From Paenibacillus polysaccharolyticus (GTDB taxonomy: Bacteria; Bacillota; Bacilli; Paenibacillales; Paenibacillaceae), in assembly GCF_900102085.1 (NCBI RefSeq), contig NZ_FMVM01000002.1, positions 372,001 through 436,000 of the forward strand: DNA of 64,000 nt, written 5' to 3'. Positions within the stretch are counted from its first letter, which is position 1. Each line of letters starts with the position of its first letter. This document shows, piece by piece, positions 35,873-45,743 of this stretch. The notes below the pieces were generated by a model. The model searched no databases and was not told where the DNA came from. It saw only the letters and a list, made by a program, of their open reading frames with translations. The position numbers were made by a program, and so were the translations under genes.

Positions 35873-35937
35873 TACAACAGTCACTAGAATCAAAAGACTG
35901 CAACATGATAGAATTTTGATAACATAATGAATGGATT

Positions 35938-35973
35938 AACCTCAGAATAGGTATATCATCTGAGGTTTTTTTA
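35938..35973 (+). terminator. Strong terminator after the small peptide
   Basis: Perfect 9-bp stem AACCTCAGA / TCTGAGGTT followed by TTTTTT. Confidence 0.88.
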
Positions 35974-36027
35974 TTAGTGCAAATATTCTGCTTGAAAATC
36001 GCAGGTTTTCAATTGGTGGAGGGCGAT

Positions 36028-36918
36028 ATGGACTACAATTCAGGAGAGCACGCATGGTTTGACACGAAACAACTTAGAAACTCTACTATAGCTGCGGGTC
36101 GTCGTCATACCGTCGGTCTTCGATCAGACGGTACAGTGACAGCAGTTGGTGATAATAAATACGGACAATGTAACGTAAGTGATTGGACCCACATCGTCGC
36201 AGTTGATGCTGGCAATGTTCATATGGCTACGAACACGGGCAATGCCCACACCGTTGGTCTTAGATCTGATGGTACGGTAGTAGCTACAGGTTGGAATAAA
36301 CATGAGCAATGCAATGTAAGCGAATGGCGCGATATGGTTTCCGTTTCAGCAGGCTGGTGTCGTACTGTCGGGGTTAAGTCAGATGGAACTGTGGTTGCTG
36401 TGGGGAGAAATAACGAAGGGGAGTGCAACGTTAACTGCTGGCGCGATATTGTAGCGGTCACGACAGGGGACTGGCATACAGTCGGCCTCAAATTAGACGG
36501 TACAGTAATAGCCGTTGGTAACAATAAGTATGGACAATGTAACGTTAATGACTGGAGCGACATATTAACTATATCCGCCGGGTATCTTCATACGGTTGGG
36601 CTTCGATCGGATGGTACGGTAGTAGCTGTGGGTAGGAATAAGGAAGGTGAATGTGACGTAAGCGGATGGCGTGATATTGTAGCTATTGTAGCAGGAAGTT
36701 ATCATACGGTAGGTCTAAAATCGGACGGTACAGTCATTGCTGTGGGTTCGAATAAACATCAGCAATGCGTTGTAAGTGAATGGCAAGATATTAGAGCTAT
36801 TTCAGCGGGATGTACCCATACCATAGCACTGAAATCAGATGGTACGATGGTTGCTGTGGGTGATAATGATTATGGACAATGTGATGTAATCGAATGGAGT
36901 AACATCATGAATAAATAA
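36028..36918 (+). CDS. RCC1-like repeat protein
   Basis: A 296-aa protein built of seven repeats of about 36-40 residues with consensus HTVGLRSDGTVVAVGxNxxGQCxVxxWxDIVAVxAG. Such repeats fold into a beta-propeller, which usually mediates protein binding. GGAGGG sets the ATG at 36028. No signal peptide is seen. Repeat 2 has a 9-residue insertion caused by a local duplication at 36211-36249. Repeats are also similar at the DNA level, so copy number may vary between strains. Role unknown. Confidence 0.8.
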   Translation: MDYNSGEHAWFDTKQLRNSTIAAGRRHTVGLRSDGTVTAVGDNKYGQCNVSDWTHIVAVDAGNVHMATNTGNAHTVGLRSDGTVVATGWNKHEQCNVSEWRDMVSVSAGWCRTVGVKSDGTVVAVGRNNEGECNVNCWRDIVAVTTGDWHTVGLKLDGTVIAVGNNKYGQCNVNDWSDILTISAGYLHTVGLRSDGTVVAVGRNKEGECDVSGWRDIVAIVAGSYHTVGLKSDGTVIAVGSNKHQQCVVSEWQDIRAISAGCTHTIALKSDGTMVAVGDNDYGQCDVIEWSNIMNK

Positions 36919-36953
36919 AAGGACACCCACACAAAAGTGAGTGTCCTTTCTTT
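36918..36953. terminator. Bidirectional terminator
   Basis: AAAGGACACCCAC / GTGAGTGTCCTTT stem, T-rich on the plus side. It separates the RCC1-like gene from the convergent BCCT gene. Confidence 0.8.
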
Positions 36954-37004
36954 CTGTAGAGATTGTATACGTTATAGATCAAGAATACATTACCTGCTGG
37001 CCAT

Positions 37005-38546
37005 TCAGATCTGCAGGTTTTCCTGTTCTTCCAGCAGTCGTTTCAGTTTTTGGCGCTGTCGTTTTTCCTTCTGACGGCGCTCTCGATCTTCAGCTTGCAG
37101 AGCTTTGAGAAGGGACACACACATGCCAATAAGTACAACTGCGAATGGCAGTGCAGCTACAATAGAGGCTGTCTGAAGACCATTCAATCCCCCACTAATC
37201 AGCAGTACAACCGCAATAGCTGATTGAAAGATACCCCAGGTTAATTTCACTCTTGCACTCGGGTTCAAATTACCATCTGTGGTTAACATGCCAAGAACAA
37301 ACGTAGCCGAATCCGCTGACGTAATGAAGAAAATCATGATTAAGATTGTGGCAATGAAAGCTACGATCGTGCCTAAAGGTAGTTGCTCCAACATAAGGAA
37401 TAGAGCCGTTGTCGTATCTTGCTTGACAGCTTCCGCCAGATTTGCAGCATTAAACAACTCCATGTGAAGACCTGTACCACCAAAGACAGAGAACCAGACA
37501 AATCCGAAGAGGCTTGGAATGAGCATCACGTAAATCACGAATTCTTTTACCGTTCTTCCTTTGGATACCCTTGCGATAAAAGTTCCGACAAACGGAGCCC
37601 ACGCGATCCACCATGCCCAGTAGAATAAAGTCCATGCTCCAATCCAGGTTTCTCTTGAGAACGGCGTTAGTCTCAAGCTCATGTTAACAATATTTTGCAA
37701 ATAATTACCTAAGGTTGTTGTAAATGTGTCAAAGATAAACGTAGTCGGTCCGGTCACCAATACAAATAACATCAATAGCAAAGCTATAACGAGGTTCGTA
37801 TTGCTTAGAATTTTAATCCCTCGATCCAGTCCGGAGGTAGCGGAGATTAAATAAAGCACGGTTACTACCGTAATGATGATCACCTGTACCGTCGTGGAGT
37901 TAGCGATACCGAATAAGTGATTCAGTCCTCCACCAATCTGCAGTGCACCCAGTCCAAGTGATGTCGCTACACCAAAGATGGTGGAGATGACCGCTAAAAT
38001 ATCGATAGCCTTGCCAAGCCAGCCTGCCGCAAGACGCTCTCCGATCAAAGGGATAAAGGTGGAACTAATCAAGCCTTTATACCCTTTTCGGAACTGGAAG
38101 TAAGCAAGCGCTAAGCCGATAACGGTATAGATCGCCCAAGGATGCAGACCCCAGTGGAAGAAGGAATACCGCATGGAAAGCCTTGCTGCCTGAGCGGTTC
38201 CGGCTTCAGCTCCTTCCGGTGCAGATAAAAAGTGGGATAGCGGTTCGGCAACTCCCCAGAAAACCAGTCCAATCCCCATACCAGCGCTAAAAAGCATGGA
38301 CAGCCAGGAAACCGTAGAATATTCCGGTTCATCATCGTCATCCCCCAGTCTGATATTTCCGAATCGACTGAACGCCAGATAGAAAGCGAAGATCAGGAAG
38401 AACAGTGTCGCAAGCAAATAAAACCAGCCAAAATTGTGAATCGAGAAGTTGTAGGCCACGTTAGCCACATCAGCCAGCTGATCAGGAGCAACAGCCCCCC
38501 ATATTGCAAAGAGTGCAACGATGATAATTGTGATTGTGAATACCAT
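37005..38546 (-). CDS. BCCT-family compatible-solute transporter
   Basis: A 513-aa protein with about 12 membrane helices. It contains the BCCT glycine-rich motif GMGIGLVFWGVAEP and the tryptophan-rich segment WTLFYWAWWIAWAPFVG, which form the trimethylammonium box. It resembles the sodium-coupled glycine betaine transporters OpuD/BetP. The C-terminal tail is charged and helical (about residues 488-513), often an osmosensor in this family. GGAGGT precedes the ATG. It probably imports betaine or choline under osmotic stress. Confidence 0.9.
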   Translation of the reverse strand: MVFTITIIIVALFAIWGAVAPDQLADVANVAYNFSIHNFGWFYLLATLFFLIFAFYLAFSRFGNIRLGDDDDEPEYSTVSWLSMLFSAGMGIGLVFWGVAEPLSHFLSAPEGAEAGTAQAARLSMRYSFFHWGLHPWAIYTVIGLALAYFQFRKGYKGLISSTFIPLIGERLAAGWLGKAIDILAVISTIFGVATSLGLGALQIGGGLNHLFGIANSTTVQVIIITVVTVLYLISATSGLDRGIKILSNTNLVIALLLMLFVLVTGPTTFIFDTFTTTLGNYLQNIVNMSLRLTPFSRETWIGAWTLFYWAWWIAWAPFVGTFIARVSKGRTVKEFVIYVMLIPSLFGFVWFSVFGGTGLHMELFNAANLAEAVKQDTTTALFLMLEQLPLGTIVAFIATILIMIFFITSADSATFVLGMLTTDGNLNPSARVKLTWGIFQSAIAVVLLISGGLNGLQTASIVAALPFAVVLIGMCVSLLKALQAEDRERRQKEKRQRQKLKRLLEEQENLQI

Positions 38547-38736
38547 GATGAGACCTCCGTTATGTAAGCTTTAGCCAACTAATCCTTAGTATTGCTAGTC
38601 CGGCTTGTAATCATGCGAAAAGCCAGCTGTTGATAATTTAAAACAAACCGCTATGTAATGAAACACTGGCCGGCTGAATTTTAGTTACAGAGAACCGTAA
38701 CTCAAACTATGAAGTAAAACAAAGTGTCAAAAACTA

Positions 38737-38778
38737 TAAAAAAAAGACCGGCACTTGTTTGATCAAGCATCGGCCTTT
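38737..38778 (-). terminator. Terminator of the broken chemoreceptor gene
   Basis: Read on the minus strand: AAAGGCCGATGCTTG / CAAGTGCCGGTCTTT with two mismatches, followed by a run of eight T. Confidence 0.75.
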
Positions 38779-38783
38779 ACTTA

Positions 38784-40323
38784 TTATTTATCCGTATCAC
38801 GGATTTCGATTTGAAATTGATCTGAATACGATTTGAGGTTATCGGCAAGGTGGGTTAGATCTCCGGAAATGCCCGATAGTTCATTGGCCGAACGCTGTTG
38901 CTCTACAGCACTGGCGGAAACTTCTTCGGACATGGCTGATGTTTCCTCAGTTGCTGAAGCAATGTAACTCAAATGTTGCTCCACCTCTTGGCGAATGGAT
39001 TGCATATGGATTGTCCGATTTTCCAGACGTTGAGCAAGCTCATGCACTTCAGAGGATAACCGGCTTACCTGTTTGAAGCTTTGAAGACATTCAGCGATCT
39101 GTTCTTCCTGCTCCTTGGCAGCCAACATATTTGAATCCAGATGCGTTCCCATATGATGAATTTCTTGAACAAATGAAGTTAGTATCTCATCAATCTCCTG
39201 AATCGAACGTTCGGATTCTTGAGCGAGATGTCCCATCTCATTAGCAACAACTCCAAAACCTTTACCCGCTTCACCAACACGGGCTGCTTCGATCGAAGCA
39301 TTTAAAGATAAAATTTGAGTTTGTTTTAATATGTTGTGAATCTGTCCACTGATGGAAGATGCAAGTTCCGAGCGTGTCGTCAACGACTTGGAAATATTCT
39401 GTTGATCCTCAACAAGTTTGGCGTTCTCACGACCCTTTTCTAGCAGAACTTCATGTTGGCGTGTCACTTGTATTTGCAATGCAGATAACTGATCGGAAGT
39501 ACGGGTGAACTGTTCCACATAAGAACCTACTTCATTCATAATACTGCCCAGATTTTCAGAATGTTGGACGGAGTGTTCTGTCTCTTCAGCTTGTTTCATG
39601 GAGCCTATGGCAATTTCCTCGATGGCTCTGGAAAGCTCTTCAGACTGACGCTGATTGGTAAGAGATGTTTTGGCAATATTTTTAGAAGCCTGTTGCAGTG
39701 TAGAAGAACCTTGTTGTATTCCCTTCATAATATTCGTTAGTTGCACAACCATAGTATTAATTAGGTTACTGATGTCCCCGAGTTGATCGTTTGTCATCTG
39801 AGTGGATACAACCCGGAGATTTCCGGAAGAGACCTGTTCCAGGCTTGACTTAATGTCAGATACTTGACGAAGGATTCCTCTTACGACAAGCCACATGATG
39901 ATGAACGATAAAATTAAAACCACTGCAAAAATCGGGATAACTTTACCATACGTATTATTCAACGTTATTGCAGAGACGCCTTCAACTTCTGCTGCAGACT
40001 GATGTTTTATTATACATATAAACATAAAGGGCTCCCGATTGAAGGCGAGCCTTAACAAGCTGTTCTCTAAGTATTTTGTATTCAGAGCTTTCCTCCGAAC
40101 CTGAAGTGTATAAGGAGTTGATTAATGCCGATTCCTTACCCATCTCAGAAGCGATGTTCACTGCAAGCTTCTGGTTGTTATGCTGCATTGTCATTAAGGA
40201 TGAATTTTCACTGGAGTAGTTCGTGGCCCACAGAATCAGACCGCCAATAGTCAGTAGTGGGACAAGGATGATCAAATATAGTTTTAACCTTAAATCCATT
40301 CTTTTGTTGCGCGTGTGTTTCAT
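38784..40323 (-). pseudogene. Methyl-accepting chemotaxis protein, frameshifted and probably internally deleted
   Basis: The N-terminal part (from 40323 with a GAGGGGGAAC site) encodes a cytoplasmic basic start, one membrane helix and a sensor beginning, then hits a stop at 39982 just after YVYMYNKT. A second frame overlapping at about 40058 continues with SAAEVEGVSAITL, the second membrane helix, HAMP, and the signalling hairpin (SLNASIEAARVGEAGKGFGVVA). The junction is out of frame, and the sensor between the membrane helices is much shorter than in typical dCache/sCache receptors. A deletion that removed most of the ligand-binding domain and shifted the frame explains both. No intact receptor can be made from the ATG at 40323. 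Confidence 0.8.
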
Positions 40324-40489
40324 GTTCTGTTCCCCCTCGGAAGTAAATAAAGCATAAGGCTATATGTATAGCTCCATACTCTTTATCGTAAAAATGACGA
40401 GGGAACTGTAGACTGATTCATAATTTAGTTGCATCCGCTCATGTTTTTAGGAGAATGATACTGCATAATAGAATCAAGCGTTTCTCCCA

Positions 40490-40968
40490 ATGTTATTGAA
40501 TTCCTGGGGAATTGATGAATATGACCCTGAATTTCATTTTTTTCCAAATATTTGCAGGATGAACTGCTTAGTTCAGATGAACCAACAAATGATATAATGC
40601 ACATTCGTTACAAGGAATTGTTATTTAAGGTGTCTGAAGGCAGTTTCTATGGAAAACCTAACGAATATTTATCTAAACTCCTCTCAGAAATAGCAGGGAG
40701 CGATATTGAGGTTGAAGGCCGCGTGGAGCAATTATTAGCTTGTCCTTGTTGTAATTATGAAACCTTGGAACAGAGAGGAGAATATGATATTTGTCCAGTT
40801 TGTTTCTGGGAGGATGATGGTAACAATGATCCAAGCAGGTACAGTGGACCTAATCACATGACATTGTCAGAAGGCAAAAGTAATTACGAAAAGTACGGAG
40901 CATGCTCAGAAGGAGAAGCTGATTTCGTAAGTTCTAATCGATATGAAATCTACAAAAAGGCTGATTAA
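40490..40968 (+). pseudogene. CPCC cysteine-rich family gene with frameshift at a T7 tract
   Basis: From 40552 a frame with only a TTG start encodes ELLSSDEPTNDIMHIRYKEL, then ACPCCNYETLEQRGEYDICP and VCFWEDDGNNDPSRYSGPNH, the CPCC zinc-ribbon-like domain. Immediately upstream, in another frame from ATG 40490, is MLLNSWGIDEYDPEFHFF, which looks like the expected continuation of the same protein. The two frames meet at TTTTTTT (40537-40543). The gene is therefore frameshifted, or the tract was miscounted. The extreme 5' end also looks degraded. Confidence 0.6.
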
Positions 40969-41074
40969 GAAATAAGGCCTTTTGTTTGGAGTACTGTTAA
41001 AGAACTGACCCCTAACGGCCATATTTATGGAGAGCTCAGCATCGGGAAAAATTCGTAAAAACCCATAATGACGA

Positions 41075-41104
41075 AAGGAGTTCCCAAAAGGGGACTCCTT
41101 CTAT
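41075..41104. terminator. Bidirectional terminator
   Basis: AAGGAGTTCCC / GGGGACTCCTT stem with AAAA loop and T-rich flank, between the CPCC remnant and the convergent flavin reductase gene. Confidence 0.75.
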
Positions 41105-41129
41105 TTAGCTCTAATCAGTCGATTTAGTT

Positions 41130-41702
41130 CTACTTCGATCGATTAAGATGCAATGGATGGTTCTTTTCCGCGCTTTCCTGATTTAGTATTTTGTAGGTTG
41201 ATCGGCCTGCATATAATGGAACCTCAAGCTTTGAGAAGTCGGGGAGTCCATTCTCTAAAAAACATGAATCATCTCTATAGCGCTGAACAATTTCTCCTGC
41301 GATCCACTCATGGTCGCCAAAACTTGTAATGCTCAGCGTACGGCATTCATATGCAAAGTAGGCATCCGTGAGAACAGGTATATCGACTTGAAGTCCTTCT
41401 TCATACTCAATATTGAATTCCTTGAATTTATCCAAATCTCTTCCACTGTATGTTCCAACGGCTTGAATTATTTCTGAACAATGTGCAGGCAAAAAGTGTA
41501 CACCGAATGCTCCGCTCTGCTCTATTAGTGTATAGGTATAGGTCTCTTTCCGAAGAGATATGCCATATATTCCTGGTGAAGAGCCGATGTACGTGTGCCA
41601 TCCTGAAGCCATAATATTTTGCTTTCCCTCATGACGCGCAGTCACTATTGCAACCATTCCGGGGTATGAGTACCATGATTCGTCTTGGATCGGTTGTCGC
41701 AT
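41130..41702 (-). CDS. Flavin reductase-like FMN-binding protein
   Basis: A 190-aa protein of the flavin reductase / FMN-binding split-barrel fold. It has the segment VAIVTARHEGKQNIMASGWHTYIGSSPGIYGISL and the FGVHFLPAHCSEIIQAVG stretch that line the flavin site. ATG 41702 follows GAGGAG by 8 bases; a longer frame to 41768 has no site. It lies downstream of the broken MerR gene on the same strand. Substrate unknown. Confidence 0.82.
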   Translation of the reverse strand: MRQPIQDESWYSYPGMVAIVTARHEGKQNIMASGWHTYIGSSPGIYGISLRKETYTYTLIEQSGAFGVHFLPAHCSEIIQAVGTYSGRDLDKFKEFNIEYEEGLQVDIPVLTDAYFAYECRTLSITSFGDHEWIAGEIVQRYRDDSCFLENGLPDFSKLEVPLYAGRSTYKILNQESAEKNHPLHLNRSK

Positions 41703-41776
41703 GAAAATCACTCCTCGTAACCATATTTTCAGAGCTAAACTTGAAAAGGCCACCCGTCTGAAAAACAAAAATCATA

Positions 41777-42153
41777 TTATCGGGTATCGATATGAAAGAT
41801 GCCAATCTCATTATAGTGATCCAGCTTGTAATCAATGGTTCCCAGGCTACAGTTCAACACGTCCATTTGCTTCACGATATTTTGCCGATGTTGCTGTAAC
41901 ATTTCTTTCCTCTGTTCACTAGTACTTGAACCTTCCAGACAGAGCGCATGAATGCTTTTATATCCTCAAGTGGCATACCACTATCTCTCAGACAGCGTAC
42001 TAATTCCAGCCAACATATATCCATCTCGGAATATTTACGTGTACCGTATTCTGTCTTTTTCAACAAAGGCATCAGACCTGTCCGATCATAGAACCGCAGC
42101 GTGGAAGCAGGCAACCGGGTGCGTTCTGCAACTTGTTTAATCGTAAATTCCAA
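41777..42153 (-). pseudogene. MerR-family regulator, frameshifted
   Basis: The first 70 codons from 42153 give a full MerR winged helix (FTIKQVAERTRLPASTLRFYDRTGLMPLL) and the start of the dimer helix (EDIKAFMRSV). The frame then runs to an early stop. A second frame picks up at LEGSSTSEQRKEMLQQHRQ and continues as the coiled coil to a stop at 41777. A one-base error near 41940 rejoins a normal 125-residue regulator of the AdhR/NmlR type. It is divergent from the aldo-keto reductase, whose promoter has the matching operator. Either the gene is recently broken or the base call is wrong. Confidence 0.75.
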
Positions 42154-42186
42154 ACAAATCTTCCTTTCAAAAAAAGGTTGAAGGTA

Positions 42187-42217
42187 TTGACTTAAACCTA
42201 AGTTTAACTACTATCCT
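42187..42217 (+). promoter_or_regulatory. MerR-type promoter of the aldo-keto reductase gene
   Basis: TTGACT (42187-42192) and TATCCT (42212-42217) separated by 19 bp. The dyad TTAAAC-CTAA-GTTTAA (42192-42207) fills the spacer. It is the same architecture as at 29425-29455 with a different dyad. Confidence 0.85.
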
Positions 42218-42287
42218 AAGATAGTACAATAGAGCGTTTTCATAAATAGCCTCTAGTCAAACCATTCTCAAAAAGGAGTGATTTCAG

Positions 42288-43259
42288 TTGAAATACAGAA
42301 AGCTGGGTAGAAGTGGATTGAAAGTTAGTGAAATTGGATTAGGAAGCTGGCTGACCTATGGATCGGCCACTTCTGAGGAGGCAGCGCGTGCATGTATGCA
42401 TAAAGCATACGAACTCGGTGTCAACTTTTTTGATACGTCGAATTCGTATACAGGTGCTGAAGAGGTCATGGGAAGTACGTTGAAGTCGTATTCACGCAGT
42501 AGTTATGTCCTTGCTACAAAATTGTTTTTCCCGCAAGGATCGGGACCGAATGAACGTGGATTGTCCCGTAAACATATCGTCGAGCAGTGTGAGGCGAGCT
42601 TGAAACGATTGGGCACAGATTACATTGACCTATACCAATGTCATCGTTTTGATTCCGAAACTCCTGTTGAAGAGACGCTTCGAGCATTGGATGATCTGCA
42701 AGCGCAAGGTAAGATTTTATATGCAGGTGTCAGTGAATGGACGGCCGCACAGATTGCGGAAGCCTCCGGAATCAGCAAACGTCTGAACTTGCGTCCGTTA
42801 ATTTCCAATCAGCCAATCTACAATATGTTTGAGCGATATATCGAGAGAGAAGGTGTGATTGAGCAATGCGAGCAGGAGGGGCTTGGTCTCATTGTGTTCT
42901 CTCCACTAGCACAGGGCATACTCACAGGCAAATACAAACCGGGACAACAAATTCCAGAAGGCACACGAGCTGCGAATAATCAAACAAATGGTGTCATCAA
43001 CAGTTATTTACGTGAGGATGTGCTCCAATGTACTGTACAACTATCGGAAATGGCTAACGAACTCGGGACAACCTTATCCCAATTCGCATTAGCATGGATT
43101 CTCCGACAACCAGCGGTAAGCTCTGCCATTATTGGCTCCAGCAGACCCGTTCAGATTGAAGAGAATCTCAAAGCAATTGAGCTTAAACTTACACCGGATA
43201 TTATCTCGGAAACCGAAAAAATCCTGTCTTCCATCAGCCATTTTGCGCCAATGCGGTAA
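42288..43259 (+). CDS. Aldo/keto reductase, voltage-gated K-channel beta-like group
   Basis: A 323-aa TIM-barrel reductase. The catalytic tetrad is visible: Asp in FFDTSNSYTG, Tyr in the same segment, Lys in LATKLFF and His in LYQCHRFD. IIGSSRPVQIEENL is the NADPH-binding motif. It reduces aldehydes or ketones with NADPH. TTG 42288 follows AAGGAGTGATT. It is divergent from the MerR gene and carries a MerR-type promoter, which suggests induction by reactive aldehydes or electrophiles. Confidence 0.9.
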   Translation: MKYRKLGRSGLKVSEIGLGSWLTYGSATSEEAARACMHKAYELGVNFFDTSNSYTGAEEVMGSTLKSYSRSSYVLATKLFFPQGSGPNERGLSRKHIVEQCEASLKRLGTDYIDLYQCHRFDSETPVEETLRALDDLQAQGKILYAGVSEWTAAQIAEASGISKRLNLRPLISNQPIYNMFERYIEREGVIEQCEQEGLGLIVFSPLAQGILTGKYKPGQQIPEGTRAANNQTNGVINSYLREDVLQCTVQLSEMANELGTTLSQFALAWILRQPAVSSAIIGSSRPVQIEENLKAIELKLTPDIISETEKILSSISHFAPMR

Positions 43260-43333
43260 CAACGAAAAATGAATGGAGATATAGACTAACAGGTAGAGAA
43301 GCGCTCGTGTGACTTATATATACTGCAATGCAC

Positions 43334-43365
43334 AAAAAAGGCCGTTAATATTAACGGCCTTTTTG
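43334..43365. terminator. Bidirectional terminator
   Basis: AAAAAGGCCGTTAAT / ATTAACGGCCTTTTT perfect dyad between the convergent aldo-keto reductase and LRR genes. Confidence 0.9.
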
Positions 43366-43415
43366 TCCTATTTGAAAGAAAGATGGTCTAAAAATCTAAA
43401 CTTAAGTTGATTAGA

Positions 43416-44168
43416 CTAATCCACTTTATCAATCTCCAGGCTCACAATCACTCCGTTCTTCTCCAAATCTTTAACGATCTGCTTCGCATGTTCATTTAGC
43501 GGGTTGTTTCCCAGATATACCTCGGTTAAATGAGGAATCGTTTCAAGCACAGCAATATCTTGAATAAGATTATCTTGCAGATAAAGATGTTGTAAAGTTG
43601 GATGGTTTTTTAATGGTGTCAGATCCTTAATGCGATTATTGTCCATACTAAGCCATTCAAGATTCATCTTTTGGAGTGGTCTTAAGTCTGATACTTGATT
43701 GCCGCCGGCAAGCAAACTTGTAAGATTGCGTAAATTTTTTAGAGGTCCTAGATCTTTTATTTGGTTATCATTAATCAATAAACTTTCCAAATTGCGCAAT
43801 CCTGAAATTGGAGATATATCTGTAATTTGATTCCCATCTAAAGCCAATAGGTTTATTTTCGTCAGCTTGGAGAGGGGGTTTATATTTTTGATTTTATGGC
43901 CGGGTAGAACTAGTTCCGTTATGTTAACTGCATACTCAAGTCCTTGCAAATTTGAGATTTTTCTTTTTGCATCCAATGAATACAATGATTTCATTTTTTT
44001 TAAATCGGCTGCTTTCAGTTCATTTTTACCCGATAGCTTTAATTCTGTTCGAATGATTTGTGTTAAAACGGGATCTTTAACAACTGAAGCTGCCAAAGTT
44101 GTGGATGTCGGTAATATTAAAAGCATCAAACAAAATACGATTAAACGTTTTACGAATGGATTAGGCAT
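43416..44168 (-). CDS. Secreted leucine-rich repeat protein (internalin-like repeats)
   Basis: A 250-aa protein. The start ATG 44168 follows GGAGT. A signal peptide (MPNPFVKRLIVFCLMLLILP, then TSTTLAA) leads into about seven 21-22-residue leucine-rich repeats of the form LxxLxxLxLdxNqIxDixPl, as in internalins. No sortase signal or other cell-wall anchor is visible. It is probably an extracellular protein-binding module. A longer reading frame to 44222 lacks a site. Confidence 0.85.
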   Translation of the reverse strand: MPNPFVKRLIVFCLMLLILPTSTTLAASVVKDPVLTQIIRTELKLSGKNELKAADLKKMKSLYSLDAKRKISNLQGLEYAVNITELVLPGHKIKNINPLSKLTKINLLALDGNQITDISPISGLRNLESLLINDNQIKDLGPLKNLRNLTSLLAGGNQVSDLRPLQKMNLEWLSMDNNRIKDLTPLKNHPTLQHLYLQDNLIQDIAVLETIPHLTEVYLGNNPLNEHAKQIVKDLEKNGVIVSLEIDKVD

Positions 44169-44515
44169 AGTGCACTCCTTAAAATTAGGTTCTACATTCA
44201 TTCTTCGATCTCTTTCTCTCAACTATGTATGACTATGTACGATTCATGATCCACTCCTTATATGATTTAATAATAAAGAATATACCATGATTTGGAGCAT
44301 AGTACATGGTTATATTGTCAAAATATTATACTAGTCCAGCGATGCAATCGCTATGTTTATTTGCGGATTTTTTTGTCATTTTGTCCACCATATGTGTACA
44401 AAAAATAAAAAAGATGCTACATTGAAATCAGGAAAATTCCTTTTATAACAAGGTTTTAAAACAGAAATTTCTTGTCTCCTGTACGAGGACATACGTATAT
44501 CGAGGAGGGAATAGA

Positions 44516-45706
44516 ATGTCAAGTCAAGCATTGGATCAATTTTTAAGTTCGAACATCGAAGATCTAAAGACTAAAGGTCTATATAACGTTATCGATACGC
44601 TACAGGGTGCAAATGGTCCGGTTATTCGAATCGACGGAAAGTCTCTAATCAATTTGTCTTCTAATAACTATTTGGGACTGGCAACGGATCATCGCCTGAT
44701 TGATGCTTCAGTTAAGGCAGCTCAGACATACGGGGCAGGCGCAGGGGCTGTGAGAACCATTAATGGTACGATGGATCTTCATATTGAGCTTGAAGAAAAA
44801 CTTGCCCGTTTCAAAAAGACGGAAGCCGTTATCGTGTATCAATCGGGATTTAACTGCAATATGGCTGCTATATCCGCGGTAATGGACCAGCATGATGCAA
44901 TCTTATCAGATGAGTTGAACCACGCTTCAATTATTGATGGCTGCCGTCTGTCGAGAGCCAAGGTTATCCGCTATAAGCATTCGGATATGAATGATTTAAG
45001 GCAGCAGGCGAAAGAGGCCAAGGAATCCGGTCAGTACCATAAAATTATGGTCATTACCGACGGGGTTTTCTCCATGGATGGTGATATCGCAAATCTGCCC
45101 GAAATCGTGAAAATAGCAGAAGAATTCGATTTGATTACCTATGTGGATGATGCTCACGGTTCAGGCGTTCTCGGAGCAGGTGCTGGAACCGTGAAGCATT
45201 TTGGATTGTCCGACCGTATCGACTTTCAAATTGGCACTCTTTCCAAGGCGATCGGCGTTGTCGGCGGTTATGTCGCGGGTAAGAAACAACTGATTGAATG
45301 GTTGAAGCTGAGAAGCCGTCCGTTTTTGTTCTCAACATCGTTGCCTCCGGCTGTAATCGCTTCTTGTAGCGCTTCTGTCGACATTTTGATGAATGACAAA
45401 GAACTGATCGAGAAGCTGTGGGAGAACGGCAATCATTTGAAAAATGGCTTGAGTCGGCTTGGATATGATGTAGGCCAAAGCGAAACACCGATCACACCTT
45501 GTATCATTGGCGATGAAGTAACCACCCAACAGTTTAGCAAACGGCTCTATGAAGAGGGCGTTTACGCCAAGGCAATCCTGTTCCCTACGGTTCCGAGAGG
45601 AACCGGAAGAATACGCAACATGCCGACAGCTGCCCATTCCAAGGAGATGCTGGATCAGGTTATCTCCGTTTATGAGAAAGTTGGCAAAGAAATGAAGCTG
45701 ATTTAG
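44516..45706 (+). CDS. kbl: Glycine C-acetyltransferase (2-amino-3-ketobutyrate CoA ligase)
   Basis: A 396-aa PLP enzyme of the alpha-oxoamine synthase family. It has SSNNYLGLA near the start, [33 protein letters not shown], and the PLP lysine in [12 protein letters not shown]. It converts 2-amino-3-ketobutyrate and CoA to glycine and acetyl-CoA. GAGGAGGGAAT precedes ATG 44516. The dehydrogenase that makes its substrate follows 38 bases downstream, so identity is supported by context. The 350-base upstream region has no clear riboswitch; a GTCTCCTGTACGAGGAC hairpin at about 44474-44490 is the only structure noticed. Confidence 0.93.
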   Translation: MSSQALDQFLSSNIEDLKTKGLYNVIDTLQGANGPVIRIDGKSLINLSSNNYLGLATDHRLIDASVKAAQTYGAGAGAVRTINGTMDLHIELEEKLARFKKTEAVIVYQSGFNCNMAAISAVMDQHDAILSDELNHASIIDGCRLSRAKVIRYKHSDMNDLRQQAKEAKESGQYHKIMVITDGVFSMDGDIANLPEIVKIAEEFDLITYVDDAHGSGVLGAGAGTVKHFGLSDRIDFQIGTLSKAIGVVGGYVAGKKQLIEWLKLRSRPFLFSTSLPPAVIASCSASVDILMNDKELIEKLWENGNHLKNGLSRLGYDVGQSETPITPCIIGDEVTTQQFSKRLYEEGVYAKAILFPTVPRGTGRIRNMPTAAHSKEMLDQVISVYEKVGKEMKLI

Positions 45707-45743
45707 TTGCACCTACGGGAGTCTATTTCGGGAGGAATGTCTT

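Noticed and set aside
36124..36563. Antisense frames in the RCC1-like gene
   Set aside because: They mirror the repeat composition of the sense gene and have no start signals.
44169..44515. A riboswitch or T-box upstream of kbl
   Set aside because: Only a small GTCTCCT/AGGAC hairpin is present; no T-box motif, glycine aptamer or antiterminator pair could be recognised.
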